Below are positions 9,339 to 18,118 of a stretch of 64,000 bases of DNA, one piece after another (within the stretch, counting starts at the first letter, position 1; the number at the start of each line of letters is the position of its first letter). The notes beneath the pieces are model-generated. The model searched no databases and was not told where the DNA came from. It saw nothing but the letters and a program-made list of their open reading frames with translations. Origin of the DNA: Listeria swaminathanii (GTDB lineage: Bacteria > Bacillota > Bacilli > Lactobacillales > Listeriaceae); the NCBI RefSeq assembly GCF_014229645.1, contig NZ_JAATOD010000001.1, positions 992,001 to 1,056,000 of the forward strand. Direction: 5' to 3'. A program made the translations under genes and the position numbers.

Positions 9339-11090
9339 ATGTCAATAAAATCTAAAATTATGAAAATCGGAATTTGTAGTGTCATGGTACTAATGCCACT
9401 ATCCCAAATTTCTTTACCAAGTTTTGCCGCAGAAGAAACAGGGGAAGAAGCAAGTTCAGATATTGTGAACATTCCAGATTCAGAAGTAAGAGCACAACTA
9501 AACCAAATAATTGGTCAAGCAGCCACGGCGGATATTACAAAAGCTCAAATGTTAGGATTTACGACTATGAGCTTTTCTGGTTCAATTACGGACTTAACGG
9601 GTCTTGAAGCTGCAACTAATCTTAATTCGTTAACGATAAGCAGTAAAACTATAACTAATTATGAAGCATTAGCTAAACTAACTAATTTGAATGCCCTAGG
9701 GATTGAAAATTCTAACCTGACTTCAAGTTTGCTACCTGATTTAAATGGTTTAACCAATTTAGCTAATTTGATACTAATTAATAATAAGCTAGATAATTCG
9801 GTTTACCCTAAGATTAAAAATCTACCTAATTTAACTACTCTTAATTTGTCTGGAAATAAAGAAATCACCAATGTTAGTGAGCTACAAAGTTTGGTTAATC
9901 TTACTAGCTTAAATGTTTCCGACTGTCAGATAGCTGATCTAAGCGGTTTGGATGTTTTTCCAAAATTAACTGATTTCAATGGAGTGAACCAACGGTTTGC
10001 GCCTCTGGAAGAGACAGCGATTAAAAGCAAGATGCTTAATTACAATGCGGCAGCACAAACCATGTTTGTCCCGTTTGACATAATGACACCAGGTTCAATC
10101 AACAACTTTAATGGTTCAAAGATTACACCTTCTTACAAACCTGACATGTACATGATAGAACTTGACAACGGTGTTATTGATGGCGATAGAATGACTGGAT
10201 CAGTTGAGGGGATTACAGTAAGTGATATGACGCCAACTGAGTTTGACCAAATTGAAAAATTCACTTTATATACTATATTTGATTTTTCAAAAGCAGGCAC
10301 ACCAGCCAATTTAGTAGGAAAAACATATACTGTAAATGCTGCGGGTATACAAAAATTCACTGTTGATCACTCCGTAGATATCACCGCTGAAGAGAACATA
10401 TCTTATGTAGCTGGCGGAACAGTGACACCAGCAAAATTCTTAGCAGATATTAAAGCAGATGCAAACGGTTCGACAATTACTAGTGATGTGGCAGAAAAAG
10501 TGGATTTTGCAACGCCTGGTGTCTATACTGTTACACTAAATGCGCAAAACACTCTTGGCGTGAAAAGTGAACCATTCCAAGTGACGGTAACAGTTGAAGC
10601 AAAAACAGTTATCACAGCTGATCCAGAAATCACTTATAGTCTAAACGAAGCAAAAACAGAAGAAGAATTCTTAACAGAAATTAAAGCTATCACAAATAAC
10701 GAAACACCAATTACTAGTGATTTTGCAACAGTTGTTGACTTTACAAAACCTGGTAAATACAAAGTAACACTTAGTGCGGAATCAGCTCTCCAAAAAGCTG
10801 CACCGCTTACTGTAACGGTAACAATAAGTGAAACAATACCGGATCCAGACCCAACACCAGACCCGGATCCAACACCTGATCCAGACCCAACAGATCCAAC
10901 AGACCCAGTTGATCCAGCTGAACCGGCTAATTCGGTCGATCCGGTCGATCCTGTAGTTGAAATTTCAGCCACCACACCTGTAACCACAGTGAAATTATTA
11001 CCAAAAACAGGTGATTCACTACCAGTAACAGGCGTAGTCGTAGGATTCTTAGTCTTAGGATTAGGCGTTATGATTGCACGTAAAAAATAA
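9339..11090 (+). CDS. LPXTG-anchored leucine-rich-repeat surface protein (internalin-like), paralogue 3
   Basis: 583-aa member of the array. Signal peptide MSIKSKIMKIGICSVMVLMP ends near SFAAEE. It is followed by the cap, leucine-rich repeats (for example LPNLTTLNLSGNKEITNVSEL), two tandem LapB/Ig-like domains, a PDPDPTPDPD spacer with DPVDPAEP repeats, LPKTGDSLPVTG, a membrane helix and a basic tail. The first 60 residues after the signal nearly match paralogue 2 (EASSDIVNIPDSEVRAQLNQ), suggesting these two separated most recently or underwent gene conversion. It is presumably linked to peptidoglycan by sortase A. Its partner is unknown. Confidence 0.9.
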   Translation: MSIKSKIMKIGICSVMVLMPLSQISLPSFAAEETGEEASSDIVNIPDSEVRAQLNQIIGQAATADITKAQMLGFTTMSFSGSITDLTGLEAATNLNSLTISSKTITNYEALAKLTNLNALGIENSNLTSSLLPDLNGLTNLANLILINNKLDNSVYPKIKNLPNLTTLNLSGNKEITNVSELQSLVNLTSLNVSDCQIADLSGLDVFPKLTDFNGVNQRFAPLEETAIKSKMLNYNAAAQTMFVPFDIMTPGSINNFNGSKITPSYKPDMYMIELDNGVIDGDRMTGSVEGITVSDMTPTEFDQIEKFTLYTIFDFSKAGTPANLVGKTYTVNAAGIQKFTVDHSVDITAEENISYVAGGTVTPAKFLADIKADANGSTITSDVAEKVDFATPGVYTVTLNAQNTLGVKSEPFQVTVTVEAKTVITADPEITYSLNEAKTEEEFLTEIKAITNNETPITSDFATVVDFTKPGKYKVTLSAESALQKAAPLTVTVTISETIPDPDPTPDPDPTPDPDPTDPTDPVDPAEPANSVDPVDPVVEISATTPVTTVKLLPKTGDSLPVTGVVVGFLVLGLGVMIARKK

Positions 11091-11098
11091 ATAAACAA

Positions 11099-11139
11099 AA
11101 AAACTATCTGTTCCAATATATTGGGCGGATAGTTTTTTT
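11099..11139 (+). terminator. Terminator after third LRR/LPXTG gene
   Basis: Stem AACTATCTGTTCC / GGGCGGATAGTT, with G-U pairs, followed by T7. Confidence 0.88.
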
Positions 11140-11297
11140 GTTTATTTGAAAGCATCTGATTTCATTTCGACAAAAATTCGACAAAATTAGCTCTTTTTGT
11201 TGTTGATATAAAGCACTAACCAAAATCCGCATAAAAACTAGGATTGTGATACAAAAAGTCCATGAAAGGTACTAAAAAATACTTTTTCAGCTGTTTT

Positions 11298-11343
11298 TGT
11301 ACACATTTTATCTATTGGTCTTAGACTAAGAGGGGACTATAAT
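11298..11343 (+). promoter_or_regulatory. Promoter of fourth LRR/LPXTG gene
   Basis: -35 TTGGTC (11315-11320), 17-nt spacer, -10 TATAAT (11338-11343), with TGTACACAT at 11298-11306, 8 nt before the -35. The rest of the non-coding stretch 11140-11419 shows nothing recognisable. Confidence 0.72.
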
Positions 11344-11419
11344 AACACCATAAAGTTCCTTTTAAAAGCTTAGTAATATTATCTAGGCTAATTCAATAGA
11401 GTGGAGAGGATAATGACTT

Positions 11420-13258
11420 ATGTCAATCAAATCAAAAATAGTTAAAATTGGAGTATGTTGTGCAGTAATCATCGTTCCAGTTTCGCAAACTACAATGCCG
11501 GTATTTGCAGCAGAGCAAACAGGCTTAAAAGCAAGTCAAGATAACGTAAATATTCCTGATGCTGTATTTAAGCAGTATTTAAATAGTTTACTTGGACAAG
11601 CAAGTACAGCGAACATCACAGAGGCGCAGATGGATACATTAACAACCATTTCATTAAGTAAATTGAATATTACCGACTTAACAGGACTTGAATACGCTCA
11701 TAACGTAAAGGATTTAAGAATAGACTCGATTCATGCAACAAATTACAATCAAATAGCTGGATTAAACAAACTAGAGAAATTAACAATAATGGGAACAGAC
11801 GTCACCTCAGATAAAATTCCTAACTTAAGCCAGCTTACTAATTTAACTAACGTAGATTTTTCCCACAGTGCACATGATGACTCGATTTTAACTAAATTAA
11901 ATGTATTGCCTAAAGTTTCGTATATTAATCTTGATAGTAATGGAGCAATAACTGATATTATGCCACTAAAAAGTATGCCTGAGCTTAAAACATTATACGT
12001 TCAATTCTGTGGCATTCATGATTACCGTGGTATAGAAAATTTTCCAAAATTAACTCAATTATACGCATACGGACAAAACATCGGTGCGAAAAAATTAATT
12101 AACTCTGAAATCAAGAGTAGCGCTTTAACATATAATGCGGACAATCAAACGCTATATGTTCCATTTACAATCATGACAGAACGAACTGTTAACTATGATG
12201 GTTACACGCCAGACTTTCTGAAGTCTACCTCTAGCAGCGATACCTTCTTTTCAATGAATGAACAACAAATTAATGGTAGCCGACTAACTATTACAAGTGA
12301 TGGACTAACAGTAAGTAATGTTAGTAAAACAGATTTCGATAATCTTGAAAAAATGGAATTTAACGCACGAATTGATTTACCTTACGACACATATAATTCA
12401 CCAGACCAATTTAAAGATGGCGGTAGTTACACTATTTCAGGTCCAGTCTATGATCATTATTTTACTGTAGATCACTCTTTGACTATTACAGCTGACAGCG
12501 ATAAAACTTATGTGCAAAATAAAGCAGTTACAGAAGCAGCGTTTTTAGCAGATATTCATGCGCAATCAGATGATGGTTCGGCAGTTACAAGTGATTTTGC
12601 TGATAAAGTAGATTTCACAACACCTGGGACGTACACAGTTACTTTACAATCAGAAAATAATGCCGGATTAAAAGCAGATCCAGTACAAGTAAATGTAACA
12701 ATTAAAGCAACAACAACTATTACGGCCGATAGTAGCATTACTTATAAAACCGATACATCGAAAACAGAAGCCGAATTTTTAAAAGATATTCAAGCGAAAA
12801 CGAATGATGGTACAGTGATTACAAGCGATTTTGCAACTGTGGTAGATTTCTCTAAACCAGGAAAATATATCGTTACGCTAAACGCTGAAAATGATTTACA
12901 AAAAGGAGCGCCCGTACAAGTGACGGTTATTGTGGAAGGCGAAACACCGGTACCAGATCCAACACCAACACCTGATCCGACACCTGATCCGACACCAGAC
13001 CCAACGCCAAGCCCAACTCCAGATCCTACACCAAATCCAGTGGTTGTTACACCAAGCGTCGATAAACCAGTGACACCAATTCCAAGCATCCCGTCACTAA
13101 CAGTTGATGAGAAGAAAGAAGCGAAGACAAAAACAAGCGTAAAAACGGCAGCAAATACAAATGCATTACCAAAAACAGGCGATTCCTTACCTGTAGCAGG
13201 AGTGACTGTTGGCGCTTTATTGATTGGATTAAGTTGGATTGTTTCTAGAAGAAAATAA
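11420..13258 (+). CDS. LPXTG-anchored leucine-rich-repeat surface protein (internalin-like), paralogue 4
   Basis: 612 aa, the most divergent of the four. It has signal peptide MSIKSKIVKIGVCCAVIIVP, internalin-type cap, leucine-rich repeats, a longer and different Ig-like linker, two tandem LapB/Ig-like domains, a proline-rich spacer of PTPDPTPDPT repeats, LPKTGDSLPVAG, a membrane helix and a RRK tail. The second anchor-like motif (LPATG or LPVTG in the others) is broken here to LPVAG, so LPKTG is the likely sortase site in all four. The ATG at 11420 follows GAGAGGA. An ATG at 11413 is out of frame and stops at once. Confidence 0.9.
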   Translation: MSIKSKIVKIGVCCAVIIVPVSQTTMPVFAAEQTGLKASQDNVNIPDAVFKQYLNSLLGQASTANITEAQMDTLTTISLSKLNITDLTGLEYAHNVKDLRIDSIHATNYNQIAGLNKLEKLTIMGTDVTSDKIPNLSQLTNLTNVDFSHSAHDDSILTKLNVLPKVSYINLDSNGAITDIMPLKSMPELKTLYVQFCGIHDYRGIENFPKLTQLYAYGQNIGAKKLINSEIKSSALTYNADNQTLYVPFTIMTERTVNYDGYTPDFLKSTSSSDTFFSMNEQQINGSRLTITSDGLTVSNVSKTDFDNLEKMEFNARIDLPYDTYNSPDQFKDGGSYTISGPVYDHYFTVDHSLTITADSDKTYVQNKAVTEAAFLADIHAQSDDGSAVTSDFADKVDFTTPGTYTVTLQSENNAGLKADPVQVNVTIKATTTITADSSITYKTDTSKTEAEFLKDIQAKTNDGTVITSDFATVVDFSKPGKYIVTLNAENDLQKGAPVQVTVIVEGETPVPDPTPTPDPTPDPTPDPTPSPTPDPTPNPVVVTPSVDKPVTPIPSIPSLTVDEKKEAKTKTSVKTAANTNALPKTGDSLPVAGVTVGALLIGLSWIVSRRK

Positions 13259-13259
13259 A

Positions 13260-13290
13260 AAAAGCTATCCGCCCGTATAGGGCGGATAGT
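13260..13290. terminator. Bidirectional terminator between LRR/LPXTG gene 4 and oatA
   Basis: Strong stem GCTATCCGCCC / GGGCGGATAGT with a 5-nt loop and A/T runs on both sides, serving the two converging genes. It abuts the oatA stop codon. Confidence 0.88.
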
Positions 13291-15173
13291 TATTTGTTCA
13301 TTACACTAGTTAGCATAGCGACATATGCTTGAGCACCAGTTTTAGTTAAATGGACCCCATCAGGAGCGAAGTATTGTGTTTGGCCGCTTGATCGTGAATA
13401 CCAATCAACAACGGTTACATTCGGTCTGGAAGCGGCGTTGGCAATACTTTTGTTTACTTCCGATTGCCAGCCACGAGGAACTCGCGTATTTACTAAATAA
13501 ATGGTAGCTTTATCAAATTGATCTAACAAACTATCTAATTGATCCGCTGTGAAAGGACCATTTGTACCGAGTTCGAGAATGACTGAGCTATTTTCACTAT
13601 TGAATTTCTTATAGCCAGTGGCGGTAGTAATGGCATCTCGCAATTGACGTCCAACAAGACCATCAATCGTCACATTTGGAACAGCTTCTTTTAAGTAGGG
13701 TTCAATATCAAGCATTACCGAATCGCCAATTGCCACCGTTTGGGTAATTGTAGGCGTTGGAGTGGCGGATTTATCTTTATTATCCGGTTCCTGCGTTTCG
13801 TTTTGCCCATTTGCTTTTTCTGTATCTGTCTCTTTGGAGTCTTCTTTCTCTTTTGCAGCCTTATCTTCAGTTGCTTTTTCCGTGTCTTTTTTTGTATCCG
13901 TAGTGGAAGTGGTTGTTTTAACAGATGTTTGTTGTTTTTCTGCATTTGTATTCACGGAAAGCACGTTTGTCATACCAAGTGTGAATACGGCTAAAACAGC
14001 TACAAGTCCAGCTAAACTCAACCATTTACCAACAGGTTTGCTTTTCCAGACAAAGTAATTCTTATCTTTGAAACCTTTGAAGTAATTAATGAAACCATTT
14101 TTTCGGATAGGTGTTTCAATAAAGCGGAACGATAATTCAGCGATAATAAAAGTGGCAGCGACTTGTAGAATAGCGCGTCCGATATTTGGCTGTGTAAGTT
14201 CTACCACAGGTGTCGTTAAGGTGATGATTGGATAGTGCCATAAATAAATACCGTAAGAACGAGTCCCAATCCATCTAAGCGGTTTGAAGCTGAAAATTTT
14301 GCTTAAATAGGAAGCAGGGTGAGAAATAGTTGCAATCATGATAACGCCAAGAATTGCAACGAATAACAAACCACCGCGATATAGGAACGGTTGATATTCA
14401 CTGACAAATGCGGTAAACAGAATAAAGCCAAGTACACTCATTGTCCCAACTATATTAAGAACAGCTTTACTTTTCTTTGGAACGACAGGGCTAAGGCGAG
14501 TGAACGGCCATACAAAAGCAAGTGCACAACCCGCTAGTAAATCAAACGCTCTAGTATCTGTTCCATAATACACACGACTCGGATCCGTCCCTGGAACATA
14601 CAAAACTGCCATCCAAATAGCAGAAAGAAGACCAAGACCGATAACGATTTTTAAAAGTAATTTTGGATTTTTGACCCATTTTAGAAAAACGAGTAAAAAA
14701 GCGGGCCAAATCATGTAAAATTGTTCTTCAATGGCAAGTGACCATAAGTTTTTAAGTGGTGATGGAAGTCCAAATGAATCAAAGTATGATACATCGTGGA
14801 AAATAAACCACCAGTTACTAACATAAAAGAAAGAAGCAATTGCATCGCCGCGTAAGTTTTTTAAGATTTCTGGATGGAAGAAGACTGCGTAGATGACAAC
14901 AACGACAATCATTACATAGACAGCAGGAATGAGTCGCCTAAAACGTCTAATCCAGAATTGTTTTAATTGAAGTGTTTGTGTTTTTTCCCATTGCGTTAAT
15001 AAAATGTTCGTAATTAAATAACCAGATAAGACGAAAAATATGTCTACGCCGATGAATCCACCTTTTGCCCAGCTGAAATTCAAGTGGTAGGCGATTACAG
15101 CAATAACTGCGAATGCTCGAAGTCCATCAATACTCGGAACATATTTTCTACTGTAGCGAGTAGTCCTTTTCAA
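13290..15173 (-). CDS. oatA: Membrane acyltransferase with extracellular SGNH domain, peptidoglycan O-acetyltransferase type
   Basis: 627 aa. The N-terminal acyltransferase-3 domain has about ten membrane helices and opens with the family signature DGLRAFAVIAVIAYHLN. A charged low-complexity linker (K/E/T/D-rich) leads to an extracellular SGNH-hydrolase domain with the GDSVMLDI block, LELGTNGPF and a C-terminal DGVHL motif supplying catalytic Asp and His. This is the OatA layout: acetyl groups cross the membrane and are placed on N-acetylmuramic acid, giving lysozyme resistance. The start is TTG at 15173 with AGGAGATG upstream. It is transcribed away from gdpD. A sister paralogue acting on another polymer cannot be excluded. 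Confidence 0.88.
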   Translation of the reverse strand: MKRTTRYSRKYVPSIDGLRAFAVIAVIAYHLNFSWAKGGFIGVDIFFVLSGYLITNILLTQWEKTQTLQLKQFWIRRFRRLIPAVYVMIVVVVIYAVFFHPEILKNLRGDAIASFFYVSNWWFIFHDVSYFDSFGLPSPLKNLWSLAIEEQFYMIWPAFLLVFLKWVKNPKLLLKIVIGLGLLSAIWMAVLYVPGTDPSRVYYGTDTRAFDLLAGCALAFVWPFTRLSPVVPKKSKAVLNIVGTMSVLGFILFTAFVSEYQPFLYRGGLLFVAILGVIMIATISHPASYLSKIFSFKPLRWIGTRSYGIYLWHYPIITLTTPVVELTQPNIGRAILQVAATFIIAELSFRFIETPIRKNGFINYFKGFKDKNYFVWKSKPVGKWLSLAGLVAVLAVFTLGMTNVLSVNTNAEKQQTSVKTTTSTTDTKKDTEKATEDKAAKEKEDSKETDTEKANGQNETQEPDNKDKSATPTPTITQTVAIGDSVMLDIEPYLKEAVPNVTIDGLVGRQLRDAITTATGYKKFNSENSSVILELGTNGPFTADQLDSLLDQFDKATIYLVNTRVPRGWQSEVNKSIANAASRPNVTVVDWYSRSSGQTQYFAPDGVHLTKTGAQAYVAMLTSVMNK

Positions 15174-15321
15174 AATAACATCTCCTATTTGTGATAAATA
15201 AATATGTGTGTAAACCTAGACAGAGATAGTAAAGAGATCTGTTTTTAGCTACATACTATAATACCATACATAAATCAAGAAGTAATTTAAAATGCTGAAT
15301 TAATTGATAGTTTTTTTAAAT

Positions 15322-15366
15322 TTGAGTATATTTACTTATTTTTGTTATAGTAAATATAAGTAAATA
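15322..15366 (+). promoter_or_regulatory. Promoter and palindromic operator of gdpD
   Basis: -35 TTGAGT (15322-15327), 18-nt spacer, -10 TATAGT (15346-15351). A perfect 11-bp inverted repeat (TATTTACTTAT at 15329-15339, ATAAGTAAATA at 15356-15366) is centred on the -10, as for a repressor site. Confidence 0.55.
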
Positions 15367-15383
15367 GTTTGGGGGGAAGCATT

Positions 15384-16091
15384 TTGACAGAAATATTTGC
15401 CCATCGAGGTAGTAGTGGAACGCATCCAGAGAATACATTGCCAGCTATGAAAGCAGCCATTTTATCCGGTGCAGACGGGATTGAACTCGACGTCCATGTG
15501 CTTAAAAGCGGAGAATTAATCGTGATGCATGATGAACGTGTTGATAGAACGACAAATGGAACAGGTTTACTAAAAGATTATACACATTATGAAGTGAAAA
15601 AATTAGTCATTGGTAAACAGTTTTTTCGAAAGATTCGTGTTCCTACGTTGGAAGAAGTGTTTAAGTTGGTTAATGGTTCTGGGGTCACACTTAATATTGA
15701 ATTAAAAACAGACGTCTTTGAATATGAAGGAATTGAACAAAAAGTATTGAAGCTAGCTGGTCGATTTCCCGCGGTGAAATGTATGTATTCTTCTTTTAAT
15801 CCGGATACGCTCATTCGTTTAAGAGAATTATCGAAGACGGACAAATTAGCGCTAATAACACATGAGAATTTAGAGCAAGTATTATCATTACACGAAAAAA
15901 TCCAGCTAGATGCTGTACATCCACCAATGAAAGCATGGAACAATCCAGTTCTTAGGCAAATCGCTGCACGTTATTGGACAGTTAATAAAGAAGAGGATAT
16001 AACTCGCTTTTTAGAGCTAGGTGCTAAAGGTATGATGACAGATTTTCCTGAAAAAGCAGTAGCGCTAAGAAATAAGAAACAACCTAAGTGA
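15384..16091 (+). CDS. gdpD: Glycerophosphodiester phosphodiesterase
   Basis: Hydrolyses glycerophosphodiesters to an alcohol and glycerol-3-phosphate. It has 235 aa in the GDPD TIM-barrel fold. The catalytic and metal motifs are present: AHRGSSGTHPENT, then GIELDVHVLKSGELIVMHDE. There is no signal peptide, so it is cytosolic. The start is taken as TTG at 15384, since the Shine-Dalgarno GGGGGGAA (15371-15378) would lie inside the reading frame if the in-frame TTG at 15369 were used. The next gene, glpD, oxidises glycerol-3-phosphate, so the two form a metabolic pair, although each has its own promoter. Confidence 0.9.
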   Translation: MTEIFAHRGSSGTHPENTLPAMKAAILSGADGIELDVHVLKSGELIVMHDERVDRTTNGTGLLKDYTHYEVKKLVIGKQFFRKIRVPTLEEVFKLVNGSGVTLNIELKTDVFEYEGIEQKVLKLAGRFPAVKCMYSSFNPDTLIRLRELSKTDKLALITHENLEQVLSLHEKIQLDAVHPPMKAWNNPVLRQIAARYWTVNKEEDITRFLELGAKGMMTDFPEKAVALRNKKQPK

Positions 16092-16129
16092 GCAAAACGC
16101 TTTCATTATAAAACGTTAAAAGCTATAAT
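16092..16129 (+). promoter_or_regulatory. glpD promoter with cre-like site
   Basis: -10 TATAAT at 16124-16129 and a weak -35 near 16101. GCAAAACGCTTTCA (16092-16105) matches 12 of 14 positions of the CcpA cre consensus and overlaps the -35, implying carbon catabolite repression. Confidence 0.6.
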
Positions 16130-16166
16130 CATAGTAAGTTAATAAATATTATTGTCTGAGATTCGG

Positions 16167-16217
16167 AGAGACTGCAAAAGGCGAGCGCAATCGTCTTACT
16201 TTGCAGTCTCTTTTTTT
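16167..16217 (+). terminator. glpD leader terminator (probable GlpP antitermination site)
   Basis: Perfect 12-bp stem (AGAGACTGCAAA 16167-16178, TTTGCAGTCTCT 16200-16211) with a T run, between the promoter and glpD. Glp leaders in Bacillus carry such a terminator that GlpP overcomes in the presence of glycerol-3-phosphate; the same is inferred here. Confidence 0.75.
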
Positions 16218-16315
16218 GTTTTTAAAACTTAAAGCGTTTCAGTTAGATTGAAAAGTGGAAAAGTAATCAAGAAGGCATAATTCAGATGGTAAACAATTTG
16301 AAGGGGGCAAACAAA

Positions 16316-17992
16316 ATGGTACAATTATTTTCAACGTTTGACAGAGAAACAATCGAAAGAAAACTGCAAGAAGAAAAGTTTGATTTAGTTATCGTCGGTG
16401 GCGGGATTACAGGAGCAGGAATCGCTTTAGATGCAACTTCCAGAGGTATGAGTGTCGCACTTGTTGAAATGGGTGACTTTGCTAGCGGTACATCAAGTCG
16501 TTCTACAAAACTAGTCCACGGTGGTTTGAGATACTTGCAACAATTTGAAATTAAAGAAGTGGCAGATTTAGGGAAAGAGCGTGCCATTGTGTATGAAAAT
16601 GGACCGCACGTGACGACTCCTGAATGGATGATGCTCCCGTTTCATAAAGGCGGAAACATGGGGAAAACGACCGCTTCCTTTGGTATTCGTTTGTATGATT
16701 ACTTAGCAGGCGTGAAGAAAAATGAACGTCGCAAAATTTTAAGTGCTAAAGAAACATTAGCGAAAAATCCTTTCGTAAAAAAAGACGGCTTAAAAGGTTC
16801 GGGTTACTATGTAGAGTACCGGACGGATGATGCGCGCTTAACAATCGAAGTAATGAAAAAAGCCGTAGAACTTGGCGCTAATGCAATTAACTATACGAAA
16901 GCAGAGCACTTTTTATATGATGACAACAAACAAGTCGTTGGTGTAACTGTAACCGACCGTTTATCTGGGAAAGCTTATGATATCAAAGGGCACCGCGTTA
17001 TTAATGCAGCTGGTCCTTGGGTAGACAAAGTAAGAAAATTAGATTATGCAACAAACAATAAACATTTACGCCTAACAAAAGGAATTCACTTAGTCATTGA
17101 TAAACAAAAATTCCCGATGGAGCAAGCCGTATACTTTGATACACCTGATGGCCGCATGGTGTTTGCGATTCCGCGTGATAAAAAAGTCTATGTTGGTACA
17201 ACGGATACCGTGTACGATGAAGCAGTGATTAATCCAAAAGCGCTAGAATCAGACCATAATTACGTCATCAAAGCGATAAATTATATGTTCCCAGACGTGC
17301 ATATCACCGAAAAAGATATTGAATCAAGCTGGGCCGGAGTTCGTCCACTTATTTACGAAGAAGGAAAAGACCCATCCGAAATTTCGCGTAAAGATGAAGT
17401 TTGGTTTTCTGAAAGTGGCTTAATTACAATGGCTGGCGGGAAACTAACTGGTTACAGAAAAATGGCGGAAAAATTATTAGATGACGTTTCCAAATCACTA
17501 GCAAAAGAAACTGGTAAAAAATACAAACCAGTCCAAACTAAACATTTACCTATTTCTGGTGGTGATATTGGCGGATCTGATCATTTAGAAGCATTTCTAT
17601 CTAAAAAAGCCAAGGAAGGGAATAATCGCTTTGGTTGGACTTTAGAAGAAGGGCGTGAAATTGCCAAACGTTTCGGTAGCAATATCGATCAATTATTTAC
17701 TTACGCTCAAGAACATAAAGACCAAAACGAAACCACTTTGCCAAACAGTTTGTATGCAGAACTACGCTACTCCATCCAACACGAAGCAGTGACAACGCCA
17801 ATTGACTTCTTACTACGCCGCACGGGTTATCTGCTGTTCGATATGCCGTACTTGCTTGAGTGGAAAGATGCCGTGGTCGATGAAATGGCGAAACAATTCC
17901 ATTGGAGTGACGACGTAAAACAAACTTATATAGAAGAATTAAATATCCAAATTAACGATGCTAGAGAGCCGGCTGATTGGCACGATAGATAA
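16316..17992 (+). CDS. glpD: Aerobic glycerol-3-phosphate dehydrogenase
   Basis: FAD enzyme that oxidises sn-glycerol-3-phosphate to dihydroxyacetone phosphate and feeds electrons to menaquinone at the membrane. It has 558 aa, close to the Bacillus protein. The N-terminal dinucleotide motif is [20 protein letters not shown], followed by [15 protein letters not shown]. The ATG at 16316 is preferred because GAAGGGGG lies 8 nt before it; an in-frame ATG at 16286 lacks a ribosome-binding site. Regulation appears to be double: a cre site on the promoter and a leader terminator. Confidence 0.97.
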   Translation: MVQLFSTFDRETIERKLQEEKFDLVIVGGGITGAGIALDATSRGMSVALVEMGDFASGTSSRSTKLVHGGLRYLQQFEIKEVADLGKERAIVYENGPHVTTPEWMMLPFHKGGNMGKTTASFGIRLYDYLAGVKKNERRKILSAKETLAKNPFVKKDGLKGSGYYVEYRTDDARLTIEVMKKAVELGANAINYTKAEHFLYDDNKQVVGVTVTDRLSGKAYDIKGHRVINAAGPWVDKVRKLDYATNNKHLRLTKGIHLVIDKQKFPMEQAVYFDTPDGRMVFAIPRDKKVYVGTTDTVYDEAVINPKALESDHNYVIKAINYMFPDVHITEKDIESSWAGVRPLIYEEGKDPSEISRKDEVWFSESGLITMAGGKLTGYRKMAEKLLDDVSKSLAKETGKKYKPVQTKHLPISGGDIGGSDHLEAFLSKKAKEGNNRFGWTLEEGREIAKRFGSNIDQLFTYAQEHKDQNETTLPNSLYAELRYSIQHEAVTTPIDFLLRRTGYLLFDMPYLLEWKDAVVDEMAKQFHWSDDVKQTYIEELNIQINDAREPADWHDR

Positions 17993-18002
17993 CAATAAAC
18001 TA

Positions 18003-18040
18003 AAAAGAGCGCACATCTTCCAAGGATTTGCGCTTTTTTT
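18003..18040 (+). terminator. Terminator after glpD
   Basis: Stem AGCGCA / TGCGCT flanked by A and T runs (T7 at the end). Confidence 0.8.
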
Positions 18041-18118
18041 ATGAAAAAAGTCATTTTCGCTATTTTCAAGAAACCTTTTTCATGGTACATTGATTACAGG
18101 CGAAAAGGAGGTTTTTTT

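Noticed and set aside
10634..11155. 173-codon open frame on the minus strand inside LPXTG gene 3, and similar frames at 12790-13089
   Set aside because: Gly/Ser/Val repeats mirror the PDPTPDP-coding repeats on the other strand; no start signal, no family, inside a well-supported gene.
13740..14058. Hydrophobic plus-strand frames opposite oatA
   Set aside because: They mirror the Lys/Glu/Thr linker of OatA and have no ribosome-binding site.
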